DNA from: Planctomycetota bacterium
Lineage (GTDB): Bacteria > Planctomycetota > UBA8108 > JACQVS01
Direction: 5' to 3'
Assembly: GCA_028280485.1 (NCBI GenBank)
Contig: JANQLS010000087.1
Span: forward strand, 1-44,432
Length of the DNA: 44,432 nt
Shown here: positions 18,383 through 27,848 of the stretch, piece after piece
Layout of the letters: each line of letters starts with the position of its first letter
Position numbering within the stretch: position 1 is the first letter of the stretch
The notes under the pieces: model-generated
Database searches by the model: none
Told to the model about the DNA's origin: nothing
What the model saw: the letters and a program-made list of their open reading frames with translations, nothing else
Made by a program: the position numbers and the translations under genes

Positions 18383-18963
18383 TTTTCCCCCTTAGGAAAA
18401 GATTGCCCCCGGATATTTTGTACTCAAATTCAGATCTTAGATTCTTCAAGTCGGGTCAATAATCCCGGTTTAAACCTGACTTGCCGATGGGGAGTTGAGT
18501 GCCATTAGAATTTATGAAAATTCAGTTGAGCTTAAAAACTTACCCTATAAATCTAAGTGATGAATATTGAGTTTCACCAAAACTGCTCCTGGATACCTTG
18601 CTTTCTTTTCAATGTGAATTTGTTTACAAAATTCAGCGAATTGAATACAGGAATCCAAAAAGGAGTTTTCCGGGTATTTTTAAAAAATGAATTGGGTTAC
18701 CCCAATTGCTCGATCCAAACTTTGAATATGCTAAAAAATAATTTGTGATTAGTCAACTCGCTGCTAAGTTTCTGCATTCTTTATCTTTTAATATTGAAAT
18801 GTTTAGCCCGATGCGCAAAATCCCTTCAGTTCATTGCGACTCTAAGCTACCTAATTTAGACCACCTTCATTTCAATTGTGGATTTTTATTTAGGTCTATT
18901 TAATCCTGGCTCAATAAACTTTAATGCCAGTAGGATTGTGGAACTAACTAACCCGGGGCAATC
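18383..18963. other. Divergent intergenic region, no gene seen
   Basis: These 580 AT-rich bases lie between two divergently transcribed genes. Only a short, atypical reading frame exists (18557-18748), which I do not accept. An imperfect hairpin, AATCCT..TGGC with GCCA..AGGATT at 18902-18937, sits about 25 bases before the barrel gene start and could lie in its leader. No convincing promoter or riboswitch was identified. Confidence 0.5.
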
Positions 18964-19845
18964 ATGACCTTCACGAATTGTTTTTCTCCTCGTATTTCTA
19001 TCATTCTCATCGGCATTATCATCTGTCTTCCTCTGAGTAGAAATCTACATTCTGATGAGAAATCCCATTCTTCTAAAGAGGTCACTCAAGCTCGATCCGA
19101 GTTGGATTGGGGAGGGGAGTTCGACCTCGCCATCCTTTACGGAGATATCCGAGGGAGTCTTCAGACTCCAAGAGGCGGGTTGCCCGGGACCACATCGGGT
19201 CATCGACCTACATTAGATGAAATTGGAGTTGAAACTCTGACTTCAGGCAAGTTGAAGTTGAAATTCGATGTGGAAAATATCATTTTTAATATCGGGGCTC
19301 GATTTCAACGGATGAATGGATCGGAAACGATTACTCAAAGTCTGACCACTCAGAACTCCCTTTATCCCCAAGGGACAAATGTTCGCTCTGATCTAAGATT
19401 CGATTGGTACCGATTTGGATTTGGTTATCGATTTAATTTTCGCCAAGATCAAGCTCGCCATCGCTTTTCAATTGAACCCGGGGTGGAGGGAGTTTTGATC
19501 GACTTTCACTATAAGATGAAAGCGAATGGTATCATTCCTAACAATCGAGATTACACTCACATGGGAATGCGAATTGGTTGTCTCTTCGTATGGGAACCAA
19601 CGGATAAAATTAAAGTTGAATTGAATGGGCGTTGGGGGGCTCCTTTTGAAAATTCAGCCGTTATTTCAAGCTGGGAAGTGCTCGGGATCTTTCGAGTCTT
19701 GGGTGAGCCTGAAGAATTAAATCTATCTTTAGTTTTGGGACTCGGAGAAGATGAAATTCATTTTAAAGATGAGCAAGTCATCCCTAATAACTTACGATTA
19801 GATGTGGGCCCTCACGTTCAATTTGGATTGAGATTCAGTTTTTAA
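18964..19845 (+). CDS. Putative outer-membrane beta-barrel protein
   Basis: A 293-residue protein of no recognised family. A hydrophobic signal segment (ISIILIGIIICLPLS) is followed by alternating hydrophobic and polar strands: LRFDWYRFGFGYRFNF, FSIEPGVEGVLIDFHYKMKA, MRIGCLFVWE, and the final VQFGLRFSF. The terminal aromatic Phe is the usual signature for BAM-dependent insertion of outer-membrane barrels. The gene is single, with a bidirectional terminator after it. Function cannot be inferred; the ATG lacks a strong Shine-Dalgarno sequence. Confidence 0.65.
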   Translation: MTFTNCFSPRISIILIGIIICLPLSRNLHSDEKSHSSKEVTQARSELDWGGEFDLAILYGDIRGSLQTPRGGLPGTTSGHRPTLDEIGVETLTSGKLKLKFDVENIIFNIGARFQRMNGSETITQSLTTQNSLYPQGTNVRSDLRFDWYRFGFGYRFNFRQDQARHRFSIEPGVEGVLIDFHYKMKANGIIPNNRDYTHMGMRIGCLFVWEPTDKIKVELNGRWGAPFENSAVISSWEVLGIFRVLGEPEELNLSLVLGLGEDEIHFKDEQVIPNNLRLDVGPHVQFGLRFSF

Positions 19846-20028
19846 ATCACCGATTAATAAATTAAGGCAATCACCCTTTTTATTCAAAATTTTCCCTCCA
19901 AGTCCGAATCTTTAGGAAGTGCGCAAGCCGATGACTTGCTTGCACGAAAGAGCGAAGCGACCATCGTTACCGAGCGAGTGATCAGAGACAATGCCACTTA
20001 ATTTAAGACTCTGATCTAAAAATAAAAA

Positions 20029-20060
20029 AAGCCCTTAGATCACTCCAAATCTAAGGGCTT
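20029..20060. terminator. Bidirectional intrinsic terminator
   Basis: A perfect 12-base stem, AAGCCCTTAGAT / ATCTAAGGGCTT, closes on the 8-base loop CACTCCAA. It is flanked by an A-run on the left, which is a T-run on the minus strand, and CTTTT on the right. It lies between the convergent barrel gene (+) and NPCBM dehydrogenase gene (-) and can serve both; the minus direction is the stronger. Confidence 0.88.
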
Positions 20061-20093
20061 CTTTTCATCTCTATAAGGATTAAAAATCGTGAA

Positions 20094-23033
20094 TCATCGA
20101 TCAAATGCGATGTGATTCGATTTTCCGCCCGACAAGAGATACATGAAGAGATCTAAGATTTCTTCCTTTTGAAGGACATTGAGTAAGCCTTTGGGCATCA
20201 TCGAAATATCGGATTTTTTACGGGAGATAATATCTTCCTTTTTAATCTCTTTGATCTCTTCAGGGTTGTTCGGATTCACAGCGAATCGAAGGACCTTGTC
20301 GTCGCTTCCAACTTCTCGCCCAACGAGTCGAGTACCGTTTGAAAGTAGGAGCTCACTCGAGGCGTGTTGTTCTGAGATGACCCGTGAAGGATCTAAAACT
20401 TCTAGAAGCAAAGCTTCAGCATTCATCTTATTTCCGACCGAAGTTAAATCGGGGCCGATCGCTCCCCCTTTTCCATTAAAGAGATGGCAGGTGGAACAGA
20501 GAGCTTCACTCAGTTTTTTTCCGCGAATGAAAGTTCTTCCGGAGTCGACTCGATGGAGATCTTTCTTGAGAGAATCTAAGGTCCATTCACGCACAAATTT
20601 TTTGGCGATGGGGCTAGGCTTTGGAGTTTCCGACTTGGCTTTTGCGATCGCCTCTTGAAGTTGTTTCTTCTGTTCTTCATTCAAGCCTTTGGAAGCTTCT
20701 CTCTGAACGAGCTTTAGGAAGTTATTAAAATGGCCGCCTCCCACGTAGTCATTTCGAGAGGCTTGAGCCTTTCCAATCCAGCTGAAATACTTGCCTCGAT
20801 CTTCGGGAGTCCAGCCCTCTTGAATGGTTCTCAAGTGGTATGAATAAAACATTTGATCGGCTTGGCTGTTGGCGCCCAGCAATTGATCGACAGATTTACT
20901 GATCGCTTTGGGTGCTCCCAAGTAAAGGAGCATCTGGCAGAGCTCTCGACTTAATGCTGTCGATCTTGAAGGAAAGAGGGGATCGAGAGTTTGAATTAAG
21001 TGCTTCTTTGTTTCTTCATCGGGTGGGCTCAATCGAATGAAGATTAAGCTGTAGGCTCTCAAGAGATCTAATTTTTGCTCGATTGGAAGCTTTGAAATTT
21101 GAATTTCGTTTAGTTTTTGAAGAGTTGAAGAGCTTTGAGTTTTATCACCCGTTCGAGCGATAGCCACGGCTAACTCGATATTCGAGATGGGATTTTTCTC
21201 ATCGAGGGCTTTTTGGATCCAAGACTCGGAGGGTTGATGCTCGATAGCGGTTCTGGCCGCGAAACGAATAAAACGATCCGAATGTGATAAGTAGGGCCAA
21301 GCCACTTTGAGAGCTTCAGGATTGTCTTCTCCGTGAAAGCTTTCTAATTTTTTTCGGAGTTGTCTTAATTTTGCGTGGGCATCTTTGGATTTCGCTTTGG
21401 AGATGGCTCTAGTCGATTCCTTTCCAGTGTAAGTCACTCGGAAGAGAGCGGACTTTTGTCGGCGACCTCCGGTGATGTAGTACATGGCACCGTCTTGGGG
21501 GCGAATGATGACCTCGGAGATCGGCATGCCTCTACCTTGAACGAAAAGCTCCGCCGTTCCGGTGTAGGTTGCTCCTTTTGGCGTAAGGTGGACGGCGAAC
21601 ATCCTTCCGTAGGTCCAGTCGGCTACATAAAGGGCCTTTTGGTACTTAGCGGGAAACTTAGCTCCGTAACCAAACACGCTTCCGGTGGGGCTCCCTCTTC
21701 CGATGTCGACGACAGTCCCCACGGTGTCAGGAAAGTATTCTGGCCATTTTCCGGCTCCCCAACGCCAACCAAAATCGGCGCCACTGACGGTGTGGTTCAC
21801 TCGAGTGGGGCGGTACCATGGGCCACCGATGTCATACTCCATATCGGCATCCCAGGTGAAGAGTTCGCCATCTAAGTTGTAGGCAAAATCGTAAGGATTG
21901 CGAAAGCCAGCCGAATGGAGGCGTCGGTTGGATCCATCCGGTTCACAGATCAAAACAAAACCTCCGGGTGCTTTTCGATTGGTGTTATGACCGTAGTAAG
22001 TTCCTCGAGGAAGGAGTTGATCTTCAAGTTGATTGCGGATGTTCTTTTTACTGATTTCAGGAGGGACGTCGGTATTGTTGCCGCTGAGGATAACTAAACG
22101 TTTGCCATCTGGGTGAACTAATACGTTGTGGGCGTGGTGATCCGCCCCAACCTTAAGCGGAACTAAGAACTCAACTTTGTCGTATTGGTCGTCATTATTG
22201 GTGTCGGTCAGTCGAAATAAGCCTTGCTTTCCTTTTTGTTGTTCTCCAGATCCTTTCCCGACGACATACAAACTTCCAAAGGCTTCTAAGAGACCATTCG
22301 CGCTACCGACATCAACTTGAAGCTTCTCAACTTTGGTTTCTGCTTTTTCATCTCCGATTTCAGGTACGACGATTCGGAACAGAGGGCCGTGTCGATCTGA
22401 GGCAATCAATCTTCCTTTGCCATCGACGGTTAATGCGACCCAGGACCCATACTTTTTAATGTCAACATCGTATAGAGCTTCGACTTCGAATCCAGGGAGA
22501 GAGTGAGAAATGCGTTCGTTAGTGCTCGTCGATGCATGGAATTGCACACTCGTCGTCGAGCCTTCTTGGCTGATCCCCCCGTGATCTAATCCACCGATAG
22601 CTTTAAAAGTTTCGTATCCTTGTGGGAGCTTAAAAACAAGCACTGATCGTGCGTGTACACCAATTCCGTTGGAAAATTCTTTTCCATTGACGATGAGCGG
22701 ACCGTCCATATAGTTTTTGCCGATCACCGCTTGGCCTTCTTGACGCTGCCAACGGATTTCCGTCAATTGAATGCTGCCCTTCGGGCCGATGAGAGTGGGT
22801 TCAATCCAATCCGCCCAATCGTAATCCGTTCCATTCCCTCCATCGGTCACTTCTAAAACGAGCTGCTTCGCTCCCTTGATATCGATTTGAACTAGGATTT
22901 GATGACCCTCGGTGTCTTTGGTGATCACCGAGCTGGTGTACTTCTTTGGAAGTTTCTGATTGTCTTGAGCGATCAAGCCCTGGGAAAGAGTTAAGCTGAA
23001 TACAGCTAATGCAGTACTGATTAATACTTTCAT
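20094..23033 (-). CDS. NPCBM-dehydrogenase-HEAT-cytochrome fusion
   Basis: An exported protein of 979 residues with a signal peptide (LTLSQGLIAQ). An NPCBM sugar-binding module occupies about 50-170 (QLVLEVTDGGNGTDYDWADW, FSNGIGVHARS, GLDHGG). A PVC 'membrane-bound dehydrogenase' propeller follows (LPGFEVEALYDVDIKKYGSWVALTVDGKGRLIASDRHGPL, GFRNPYDFAYNLDGELFTWDADMEYDIGGPWYRPTR). Then come degenerate HEAT helices and a C-terminal heme domain with CSTCH at 846-850, GPDLTSVG and MMPKGLL. It is likely a periplasmic sugar-oxidising enzyme steered by its own carbohydrate module; the substrate is not known. AGAGAG lies shortly before the ATG. It is the second of three CxxCH dehydrogenase-type genes in the window. 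Confidence 0.92.
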   Translation of the reverse strand: MKVLISTALAVFSLTLSQGLIAQDNQKLPKKYTSSVITKDTEGHQILVQIDIKGAKQLVLEVTDGGNGTDYDWADWIEPTLIGPKGSIQLTEIRWQRQEGQAVIGKNYMDGPLIVNGKEFSNGIGVHARSVLVFKLPQGYETFKAIGGLDHGGISQEGSTTSVQFHASTSTNERISHSLPGFEVEALYDVDIKKYGSWVALTVDGKGRLIASDRHGPLFRIVVPEIGDEKAETKVEKLQVDVGSANGLLEAFGSLYVVGKGSGEQQKGKQGLFRLTDTNNDDQYDKVEFLVPLKVGADHHAHNVLVHPDGKRLVILSGNNTDVPPEISKKNIRNQLEDQLLPRGTYYGHNTNRKAPGGFVLICEPDGSNRRLHSAGFRNPYDFAYNLDGELFTWDADMEYDIGGPWYRPTRVNHTVSGADFGWRWGAGKWPEYFPDTVGTVVDIGRGSPTGSVFGYGAKFPAKYQKALYVADWTYGRMFAVHLTPKGATYTGTAELFVQGRGMPISEVIIRPQDGAMYYITGGRRQKSALFRVTYTGKESTRAISKAKSKDAHAKLRQLRKKLESFHGEDNPEALKVAWPYLSHSDRFIRFAARTAIEHQPSESWIQKALDEKNPISNIELAVAIARTGDKTQSSSTLQKLNEIQISKLPIEQKLDLLRAYSLIFIRLSPPDEETKKHLIQTLDPLFPSRSTALSRELCQMLLYLGAPKAISKSVDQLLGANSQADQMFYSYHLRTIQEGWTPEDRGKYFSWIGKAQASRNDYVGGGHFNNFLKLVQREASKGLNEEQKKQLQEAIAKAKSETPKPSPIAKKFVREWTLDSLKKDLHRVDSGRTFIRGKKLSEALCSTCHLFNGKGGAIGPDLTSVGNKMNAEALLLEVLDPSRVISEQHASSELLLSNGTRLVGREVGSDDKVLRFAVNPNNPEEIKEIKKEDIISRKKSDISMMPKGLLNVLQKEEILDLFMYLLSGGKSNHIAFDR

Positions 23034-23445
23034 CGTCTCTCTTCATCCTGATTGAAAGAATAGTTTTTTATTCGCAATCCATCCAGCCATACCTGATCAA
23101 ATCATATGATGGATCTTGCGGATTCGTTTAGAATGACCTCAGCCATAAACCCAAAAATATTAACCGATTTGAAAAGTTTCATCTTTTATAGATCTTTCAG
23201 AATCAGATTTATTTTTTGGCTAAGGATCAGGATTGAAGTTCAAATTATTAATTTATGTTGAATCTTGCTCCTTCGGAGGCAGCTTCAACCGGTTCGGCAA
23301 TTCTTCGATATGTCTTTCAATAGCCCTTAGGGGCTGCGGCCTTCACTCAGCTAAACGTGGGCTCGTAGAGCCCACGTCCGCGGTCGAGTTGATCCCAACT
23401 CAGCTTAGTTCCTGTTTAATTTAATCCCTTCGAAGGATCCATTCC
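23034..23445. other. Intergenic region with a cluster of small hairpins
   Basis: The upstream half (23040-23230) should hold the promoter of the NPCBM dehydrogenase gene. From about 23320 there are three hairpins in 80 bases: AGCCC/GGGCT around 23325, ACGTGGGCT/AGCCCACGT at 23355-23377 and GAGTTG/CAACTC at 23386-23401. They are GC-rich against an AT-rich background, as REP elements are. No gene was accepted here. Confidence 0.5.
23355..23377. repeat. REP-type hairpin, 9-base arms
   Basis: ACGTGGGCT and AGCCCACGT form a perfect stem around a CGTAG loop. The sequence differs from the other two palindromes in this window, so it is a different repeat type. It lies about 70 bases past the stop of the minus-strand epimerase gene and may protect or end that message, although no T-run follows. 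Confidence 0.55.
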
Positions 23446-24366
23446 TCAACAGATCGACTCAAAAGCTGGCCTGATATCCTCAAAAACAAATTCAAATCCG
23501 TCTTCGATTAATCTCTTAGGGATGCAATACCGCCCTTCAGTGCCTAATTCAGGATCGGTTTTCAGGATCAGCGGAGCCGCTAATTTCACCATCCATTTAG
23601 CCGCTGGCAGTCCGATGGGGATCTTCATGGCCCTTCTCAGTTCACTCATAAAGATGGAATTGGATACTGGTTTGGGGGCGGTAACAATATAAGTTCCTTC
23701 TATTTTTGGATTCAGAATGGCCTCAACTAGAAATTGATTCATATCCTTCTCATGAATCCAGCTGAAGCCTTGCCGGCCATCACCGATCTTTCCACCAAGT
23801 CCCAATTGAACTAATCTTTTTAACCTCACCATCGCTCCGCCGTTTTTCCCGATGACAAAGCTTGTGCGGGCGATGACTTTTTTGACACCCTTTGGAGCTA
23901 CTTGGTGAAATGCCTCTTCCCAGGCTTTTCCCACTTCGGGGGCGAAGCCGTGTCCAAGTGAGGAACGTTCGTCAATCTGAAATTTTTCGCTGGGATCACC
24001 GTAGATATGAGCGGTCGACATTTGAACCCAAGTTTTTGGAGGGATTTCAATTCGTTCAAACGCTCTTCCTAAAGTCAGTGTCGCTTCAACCCGTGAACGT
24101 AAGATCTCATCGCAGTTTTTGATGCTTTTAATACAATCAACGGGTCTACCCGCTAAGTTCACTAAGGCGTCTGCTCTATTTAACTCTTGAGCCCAAGAAC
24201 CTACCGACCTTCCATCCCATTTAATATACGATCCATAGCTGCCATCGAGAGGTTCCTGGCGGGACAGGATGACAACCTCGTAATCCCTGTTCGTCAGTAA
24301 TTTGGCTAAGTTTTGTCCGATGAACCCGGAGCCTCCTGCGATGATGACTCGTTTTCTTTCTGTCAT
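23446..24366 (-). CDS. TIGR01777 (SDR39U1-like) epimerase
   Basis: A cytoplasmic NAD(P)-dependent epimerase-like protein of 306 residues. It starts with the Rossmann motif VIIAGGSGFIGQNLAKLL (glycines at 11-17), continues with ADALVNLAGRPV and a TAHIYGD segment, and has the C-terminal DUF1731 region (SNSIFMSELRRAMKIPIGLPAAKWMVKLAA) that defines TIGR01777. The canonical YxxxK catalytic pair is not conserved in this group, and substrates are unknown. I use the ATG of MTERKR, preceded by GAAGAG, rather than a GTG seven codons upstream. Confidence 0.9.
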   Translation of the reverse strand: MTERKRVIIAGGSGFIGQNLAKLLTNRDYEVVILSRQEPLDGSYGSYIKWDGRSVGSWAQELNRADALVNLAGRPVDCIKSIKNCDEILRSRVEATLTLGRAFERIEIPPKTWVQMSTAHIYGDPSEKFQIDERSSLGHGFAPEVGKAWEEAFHQVAPKGVKKVIARTSFVIGKNGGAMVRLKRLVQLGLGGKIGDGRQGFSWIHEKDMNQFLVEAILNPKIEGTYIVTAPKPVSNSIFMSELRRAMKIPIGLPAAKWMVKLAAPLILKTDPELGTEGRYCIPKRLIEDGFEFVFEDIRPAFESIC

Positions 24367-24597
24367 AAAATACTCTTCATTTATCACGAAATTAAATAGG
24401 GGCTTCCATTCTTAAACCGAAGAATCCGGGAGTGATTAACCGTCTATTTTTAATTTAAGAATTTGGGAATCCTCAGGAGACTTAACTTTTTTTCGAATAA
24501 GAGTTAATCTATAAACTTGATTCATTATTTAACTTTCTTTGACCTGAGGCACTCCCATCTCATCCTTTCAGAACGAGTATTTACAGAATTAGCAGCA

Positions 24598-26454
24598 ATG
24601 TATTCCAATCCAATTCAAACTAAAGCAATTGCTCTTTTCATTTTTGTCAGTCTTTATCTTTGTCAAAATGTTGTTCAGGGAGAAGAATCGAAATTAAAAC
24701 TTAAGAAACAGAAGAACAATCCACCACGAATCGCTGCCATCGTTACCGAATATCGCCCTTGGTCTCACGCGGATGTCATCGTCGGTCGGTTGATTCAAGG
24801 ATATCGATTGGAAACCACTCCGTTCTATCCAAAAGTAAAAGTCCATGCCCTGTACGTCGATCAAACTCCTAAGGATGATCTGAGCGTTCCCTTGAGTATT
24901 AAGTACGGAGTGCCCATTAAGAAAAGTATCCGGGAGGCCATCCTGGATCAAAATGGAAAGCTGGCGGTGGATGGAGTTCTCCTCATCGGGGAGCACGGCA
25001 AATATCCCTACAATAAAAAAGGTCAGCATCTTTATCCGCGCCGACGATTTTTCGATGAAACGGTGAAAGCCTTTAAAGAAGCGGGGGAAGTCGTTCCTAT
25101 TTTTAATGACAAGCACCTCGCAGCTGAGTGGGAAGATGCGAAGCATATGTACGAAACGGCCAAGAAATTGAAAATACCTTTTCAAGCTGGATCTTCTTTG
25201 CCGCTCGCGTGGAGATTGCCTCACTTAGAGATCCCTCGTGAAGCCATCATCACTGAAGCCATGTCGGTCGGTTACGGTGGAGTGGAAAGCTACGGTTTTC
25301 ATGCCTTAGAAACTCTTCAATGTATGGTTGAAAGAAGAAGAGGTGGGGAAACGGGCGTAACTGCAGTCACTTGTCTTCAAGGTAATGAAGTTTGGAAGGC
25401 GATGGAGGAAGGAAAATTTAGTAAGGATCTTCTGGAAGCCGCCCTGAGTCGCCATCATCCATCACTCAAAGATTCCTATAAGAAAGCTGATGGAAACACC
25501 TACGCTTTTATCATCGAGTACCGAGATGGTTTGAAAGCATCGGTGATTATGCTGCCCTACGTTAGAGATTTTTTATTCTCAGCAAAATTGAAAGACTACC
25601 AAAATATTGTTTCCACTCAATTTTGGTTACAGGAACCTACTTGGGGACATTTTTCTTTTCTTTCGAACGCCCTCTCCGAGATGGTAATTCAAGGGCGAGC
25701 CGTTTATCCGGTGGAGCGTACCGTCATCACGACGGGAATCGTGGATGCGGTCATGGATTCAAGATTTGAAAAGGGGAAGCGCATCGAGACACCAGATCTG
25801 AATTTATCCTACAAGGCACAGGAATCGAACTTAGGTGCTTTTCATTATCATTCTCAGTTGACGAGCCGTAGTGGGGGATGGGTCGATCTCTTCGATGGTA
25901 AGAGTCTCGATGGTTGGCTCGTTCATGATTGGGAAGATCAACCGAAGTGGGAAGTGAAAGACGGTATTTTGAGGGCGACAGGAGGAAAGGGCTATGTTTC
26001 TACAACTGAAACATTCAGCGATTTTGAACTCTTCGCTCAAGTTAGAATCTCTGATCCAGTATCGGGGAGAGGGAACAGCGGGATTTATTTTCGGTGTCAA
26101 CCTCACATTAACCAAAAGCAAGAATACCCTCCCGGTTATGAAGCGCAGTGTGATAACGGGGATAAAAACAATCCTAGTGGGAGTATTTACAATCTGGGTA
26201 TGCCAGGCTCCAAAGCTCCTGATCCGAAGGTAAAAGATGGGGAATGGTTCACGGTGAGAATTCTCGCAGTGGGCAATCACCTTCGAACTTGGATCAACGG
26301 AAATCCAGCTGCCGATTGTAAAGACAGTCAAAATCGTTATCGTGAAGGTACCATCCTCCTTCAGCAACATCACAAAACGGGAGTGACTGAATTTAAACAA
26401 GTTCGAATTCGACGTCTCAAGCCAGCCTTTAATAAAAAGATTGAAAATCATTAG
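24598..26454 (+). CDS. Exported DUF1080 protein with unknown N-domain
   Basis: A secreted protein of about 618 residues. I start it at MYSNPIQTK because this yields a standard signal peptide (ALFIFVSLYLCQNVVQG); an earlier ATG would add 27 unlikely residues. Residues about 50-415 form an uncharacterised alpha/beta region (RIAAIVTEYRPWSHADVIVGRLIQGY, VDGVLLIGEHGKYPYNKKGQHLYPRRRFF, EAMSVGYGGVESYGFHALETLQCM) that recalls a Rossmann-type fold but has no name I can defend. DUF1080 follows from about 426 (VDLFDGKSLDGWLVHDW, GNSGIYFRCQP), linked to 3-keto-glycoside hydrolysis. The PhyH dioxygenase starts at the very next base after the stop, implying cotranscription. Confidence 0.87.
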   Translation: MYSNPIQTKAIALFIFVSLYLCQNVVQGEESKLKLKKQKNNPPRIAAIVTEYRPWSHADVIVGRLIQGYRLETTPFYPKVKVHALYVDQTPKDDLSVPLSIKYGVPIKKSIREAILDQNGKLAVDGVLLIGEHGKYPYNKKGQHLYPRRRFFDETVKAFKEAGEVVPIFNDKHLAAEWEDAKHMYETAKKLKIPFQAGSSLPLAWRLPHLEIPREAIITEAMSVGYGGVESYGFHALETLQCMVERRRGGETGVTAVTCLQGNEVWKAMEEGKFSKDLLEAALSRHHPSLKDSYKKADGNTYAFIIEYRDGLKASVIMLPYVRDFLFSAKLKDYQNIVSTQFWLQEPTWGHFSFLSNALSEMVIQGRAVYPVERTVITTGIVDAVMDSRFEKGKRIETPDLNLSYKAQESNLGAFHYHSQLTSRSGGWVDLFDGKSLDGWLVHDWEDQPKWEVKDGILRATGGKGYVSTTETFSDFELFAQVRISDPVSGRGNSGIYFRCQPHINQKQEYPPGYEAQCDNGDKNNPSGSIYNLGMPGSKAPDPKVKDGEWFTVRILAVGNHLRTWINGNPAADCKDSQNRYREGTILLQQHHKTGVTEFKQVRIRRLKPAFNKKIENH

Positions 26455-27294
26455 ATGATGGAAAAGCCAAAAGAATTTAAGCGTATTCCGGATGCCGACG
26501 AGATCGATTTTCTGGATCGGGAGTTTAAGTTTTTTCCCAGTTCGGTGGAGAATCCTCAAGCCCTCACTCCAGAGCAGGTGGGTGCCTTTAATCGGGATGG
26601 TTTTATTAAAGGGATCAAGGTCTTCGATGAAGAAGAAGCGTTAGAAAATCGGTCTTATTTCGATAAGCTCTTAAAAATTGCTTTAGAAGCCGGACAAGAC
26701 AGTTATTCGATCAGTACAGCCCATCTCAGGCACGCTAAAGTGTATGATTTGTTAACTCATCCTCAAATTGTGGGTTACGTCAAAGATCTCCTCGGAAACG
26801 ATGTCATCGGCTGGGGATCTCATTTCTTTTGTAAAATGCCCTTCGATCCCAAAGCCACTCCTTGGCATCAAGATGCCAGCTACTGGCCATTGACTCCAAC
26901 GAAAACCGTTACCGTTTGGCTTGCTATCGACGATGCCGATGTTGAGAATTCGTGTATGCGATTTATCAAGGGATCTCATCTACACGGTCATCTCCCGTTT
27001 AAGCGTATCGATGACATGAGTACAGTTGTCCTCGATCAGATCGTTGAAGATGCCCTGAATTACGGTCAAATGGTCGATGTTGAGTTGAAAGCGGGAGAAG
27101 TTTCCATTCACTCGGATCTCCTGCTTCACGGATCCGAAAAAAATGAATCTGATCGGCGGCGGTGTGGTTTAACTCTGCGTTACTGCGCGAGTGAAGTGCG
27201 AGCGGGGCTCGATTGGAATGAAAAGGGGATTCTTATCAGTGGGGAAGATCCCGAAGGACATTGGGCGAATTCACCTCGACCCAATCAAGATTAG
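26455..27294 (+). CDS. PhyH-family Fe(II)/2-oxoglutarate dioxygenase
   Basis: A cytoplasmic dioxygenase of the phytanoyl-CoA hydroxylase family, 279 residues. The iron triad is visible: H138-x-D140 in PWHQDASYW and the distal H225 in LLLHGSEKN, followed by the basic RRRCGLTLRY that binds 2-oxoglutarate. Further family features are LTPEQVGAFNRDGFI near the start and MRFIKGSHLHGHLPF in the middle. The start codon immediately follows the TAG of the DUF1080 gene (two ATGs in tandem), so it is translationally coupled to it. The substrate is unknown; many planctomycete paralogues exist. Confidence 0.92.
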   Translation: MMEKPKEFKRIPDADEIDFLDREFKFFPSSVENPQALTPEQVGAFNRDGFIKGIKVFDEEEALENRSYFDKLLKIALEAGQDSYSISTAHLRHAKVYDLLTHPQIVGYVKDLLGNDVIGWGSHFFCKMPFDPKATPWHQDASYWPLTPTKTVTVWLAIDDADVENSCMRFIKGSHLHGHLPFKRIDDMSTVVLDQIVEDALNYGQMVDVELKAGEVSIHSDLLLHGSEKNESDRRRCGLTLRYCASEVRAGLDWNEKGILISGEDPEGHWANSPRPNQD

Positions 27295-27321
27295 CCCAAA
27301 AAAAATAGAAGAGGAGTCATT

Positions 27322-27798
27322 ATGTCAATTTCTAGCGGCCTTATTATCGAACTCGAAAACACCTATCGGTTTTTTAAGTCGACAGTCTCTATTTTTACAG
27401 AGGAAGATTCTGCTTACAAACCTCAACCTGAAATGATGACCGTCAGTTCTCAGGTGGCTCACGTCGCGGATTCCGTTGATTGGTTTATTGAAGGCGCTTT
27501 CGGGAAAGGCTGGGATATGGATTTTGAAGGATTGATGGCGAAAGTGAATGCGGTGACTTCGTTTGCTGAAGCGATGGAATGGTTGGATCGATCTTTTGAA
27601 GCGGCCAAGAAAGTCATTGGTGAGGCTTCCGATGAAGATCTGATGGCAACGATTCCGAATCCTGAAATCATGCCTGGAGCACCTCGATTGGCCGTTGTTT
27701 CGGGGATTGTCGATCATACCGCGCATCATAGGGGAGCGTTGACGGTCTACGCCCGAGGGTTAGGAAAGGTTTCTCCCATGCCTTATGTCGATCCCTAA
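27322..27798 (+). CDS. DinB-family protein
   Basis: A 158-residue four-helix bundle protein of the DinB/YfiT type. The probable metal-binding triad is H47 (SQVAHVADS), H132 and H136 (VDHTAHHRGALTVYAR). Family members are often thiol-dependent transferases using bacillithiol or mycothiol, but many are uncharacterised. GAGGAG sits about 7 bases before the ATG, and the PhyH gene ends 27 bases upstream, so it may be the third gene of that transcript. It converges with the large minus-strand gene that follows. Confidence 0.9.
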   Translation: MSISSGLIIELENTYRFFKSTVSIFTEEDSAYKPQPEMMTVSSQVAHVADSVDWFIEGAFGKGWDMDFEGLMAKVNAVTSFAEAMEWLDRSFEAAKKVIGEASDEDLMATIPNPEIMPGAPRLAVVSGIVDHTAHHRGALTVYARGLGKVSPMPYVDP

Positions 27799-27848
27799 GC
27801 TTTCGATTGATGGCGGCGTTGATGAGCCCAGTTCTACGGCTGCGTTTT

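Noticed and set aside
18557..18748. Small plus-strand frame of 63 codons
   Set aside because: No ribosome site, no domain pattern, and composition like the surrounding AT-rich spacer.
25831..26559. Minus-strand frame of 242 codons
   Set aside because: It lies opposite the DUF1080 domain and the PhyH start, whose protein sequence is strongly family-like; the antisense product has no recognisable pattern.
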